The notes under the pieces are model-generated. The model did not search any database, was not told the DNA's origin, and was given only the letters and a program-made list of their open reading frames with translations. From the NCBI RefSeq assembly GCF_900141755.1, contig NZ_LT670844.1, positions 4,340,001-4,404,000 on the forward strand: 64,000 nucleotides of DNA. Direction: 5' to 3'. Made by a program: the position numbers and the translations under genes. The first letter of the stretch is position 1. Each line of letters starts with the position of its first letter. This stretch comes from Bradyrhizobium lablabi. GTDB lineage: Bacteria > Pseudomonadota > Alphaproteobacteria > Rhizobiales > Xanthobacteraceae. Shown one piece after another: positions 62,956 through 64,000 of this stretch.

Positions 62956-64000
62956 ATGGGTGTACGCCTTCCGACGTTGGAGCAAATCGATAACCTCGGA
63001 TCCGATTTCGGTCTCGTCCTCACCGCCGATGAGGTCGTGGCCTTTCAGCAGGCCTTTAAGGGACCGCTCGCCTCCTATGGACGGCTCGACGAACTGGTCC
63101 CGCCGGCGCTGGCACCGGTCGCGCCGCGCTCGCCGGGCTACCGGCCTGCGCAAGCGGAAAATCCCTACGGCGCCTGGTACTGGAAGACGAATATCAAGAC
63201 CTCCGCCGAAGGCCTCTTGAGCGGCAAGAAGGTCGCGATCAAGGACAACATCTGCGTCGCCGGCGTCCCGATGATGAACGGCTCGGTGCTGCTCGAAGGC
63301 TATGTCCCGGAACTCGATGCCACCGTGGTAACGCGCATTCTGGAAGCCGGCGGCACCATCGCGGGCAAGGCGGCCTGCGAGGATCTGTGTTTTTCCGGCG
63401 CCAGCCACACTTGCGCGAGCGGCGTGATCCGCAATCCGCATAACCCGGCTCATAGCGCCGGCGGTTCATCGGGCGGAAGTGCGGCGCTGGTTGCGGCCGG
63501 CGAGGTGCCGATGGCGCTTGGTGGCGACCAGGGCGGCTCGATCCGCACGCCCTCGAGCTGGTGCGGCATCTATGGCTTGAAGCCGACCTGGGGACTGGTG
63601 CCGACCACAGGCTCGATGCCGATCAGCTATTCTGTCGATCATTGCGGCCCGATGGGCGCGTCCGTCGAAGACGTGGCGCGGCTGCTCACGGTGATATCAG
63701 GCCATGACGGCTGGGACACCCGAACGATCTCGGCCCGAACCGGCGACTACATGGCGGCGCTGGGCAAACCGGCGCGAGGCTTGCGCGTCGGCATTTTGCG
63801 GGAAGGGTTCGGCCATCCCGAAAGCGATCCCGCGGTCAATGAAAAGGTGCGCGCCACCATCGCGGCACTGGGCAAGGCCGGGGTCGAGGCCGAGGAGGTC
63901 TCGGTGCCCTGGCATCTCGACGGGCCGCATGTCTGGAGCGGCGTCATCCTGGAAGGCGCAGCCGAAATGATGCTGAAAGGTTACGGCGTCGGCAACAACA
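62956..64000 (+). CDS. Amidase signature enzyme, Rhodococcus-type (runs off the right edge)
   Basis: The first 348 residues of an amidase are visible. The triad is K96 (VAIKDNI), S171 (AGGSSGGSA) and S195 (DQGGSIRTPSS), which is the numbering I recall for the Rhodococcus nitrile-pathway amidase. The helical N-terminus (LPTLEQIDNLGSDFGLVL) is also of that group. Members hydrolyse aliphatic and aromatic amides to acids and ammonia. It differs from the nitrilase-like AmiE normally controlled by AmiC/AmiR, so the regulatory pair has been combined with another enzyme class. The gene continues beyond the window. Confidence 0.9.
   Translation, partial: MGVRLPTLEQIDNLGSDFGLVLTADEVVAFQQAFKGPLASYGRLDELVPPALAPVAPRSPGYRPAQAENPYGAWYWKTNIKTSAEGLLSGKKVAIKDNICVAGVPMMNGSVLLEGYVPELDATVVTRILEAGGTIAGKAACEDLCFSGASHTCASGVIRNPHNPAHSAGGSSGGSAALVAAGEVPMALGGDQGGSIRTPSSWCGIYGLKPTWGLVPTTGSMPISYSVDHCGPMGASVEDVARLLTVISGHDGWDTRTISARTGDYMAALGKPARGLRVGILREGFGHPESDPAVNEKVRATIAALGKAGVEAEEVSVPWHLDGPHVWSGVILEGAAEMMLKGYGVGNN

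Overview
The window is high-GC chromosomal DNA from an alphaproteobacterium, most likely Bradyrhizobium or a close relative in the Nitrobacteraceae. The signs are the codon use, the many ABC transporters and molybdenum hydroxylases, the dispersed hairpin repeats built on gcggggagagg-type cores, and gene families typical of that group. No rRNA, tRNA, CRISPR array, prophage or intact insertion sequence was seen. It is a catabolic and transport-rich stretch of chromosome.

Layout. 1-2519: the end of an ABC importer and an amidase. 2510-7090: an NmrA-like protein and a cytosolic CODH/xanthine-dehydrogenase-like L-S-M cluster. 7423-11335: an NMT1/THI5-type ABC importer. 11814-13118: pncB. 13179-17218: a nicotinate-dehydrogenase-like pair with a triheme fusion. 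17561-25887: a divergent run of 6-hydroxynicotinate reductase, UPF0280, an amino-acid-synthesis family protein, a complete branched-chain-type ABC transporter and a MarR regulator. 26073-37008: a lytic transglycosylase, a broken ferredoxin-cyclase-globin gene, coxE/coxD homologues, upp, an oxidoreductase, a Bug-type binding protein and a phosphoesterase. 37333-44829: a cupin, an epimerase, two metallo-beta-lactamase-fold hydrolases, PsiF, an esterase, a hydratase and a Baeyer-Villiger-type monooxygenase. 44937-50776: an exported IorAB-type oxidoreductase, a Rieske protein and a PQQ alcohol dehydrogenase. 50854-52405: DedA and UppP. 52559-54679: an enamidase divergent from a ferredoxin-NADP reductase. 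54701-59783: a third exported molybdenum hydroxylase with its own diheme cytochrome, and an unknown secreted protein. 59996-60622: pncA. 60813-64000: an AmiC/AmiR-regulated amidase.

The most interesting unit is a candidate nicotinate catabolic system in two blocks 35 kb apart. A NicAB-like hydroxylase would make 6-hydroxynicotinate. A 6-hydroxynicotinate-reductase homologue would reduce the ring, and an enamidase homologue would open it. These last two are steps of the Eubacterium barkeri fermentation route, here in what looks like an aerobic rhizobial genome. A ferredoxin-NADP reductase gene sits divergently beside the enamidase. Both divergent intergenic regions carry the same type of palindrome (half-site near TCRTTYGT, centre AT or AC). 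In front of nicA the palindrome exactly fills a promoter spacer, so one regulator may control both blocks. pncA and pncB, the enzymes that make and consume nicotinate in NAD salvage, lie in the same window.

The window also holds four separate xanthine-dehydrogenase-family molybdenum enzymes: one cytosolic, one with a C-terminal triheme domain and two with twin-arginine signals. coxD/coxE-type maturation genes stand apart from all of them.
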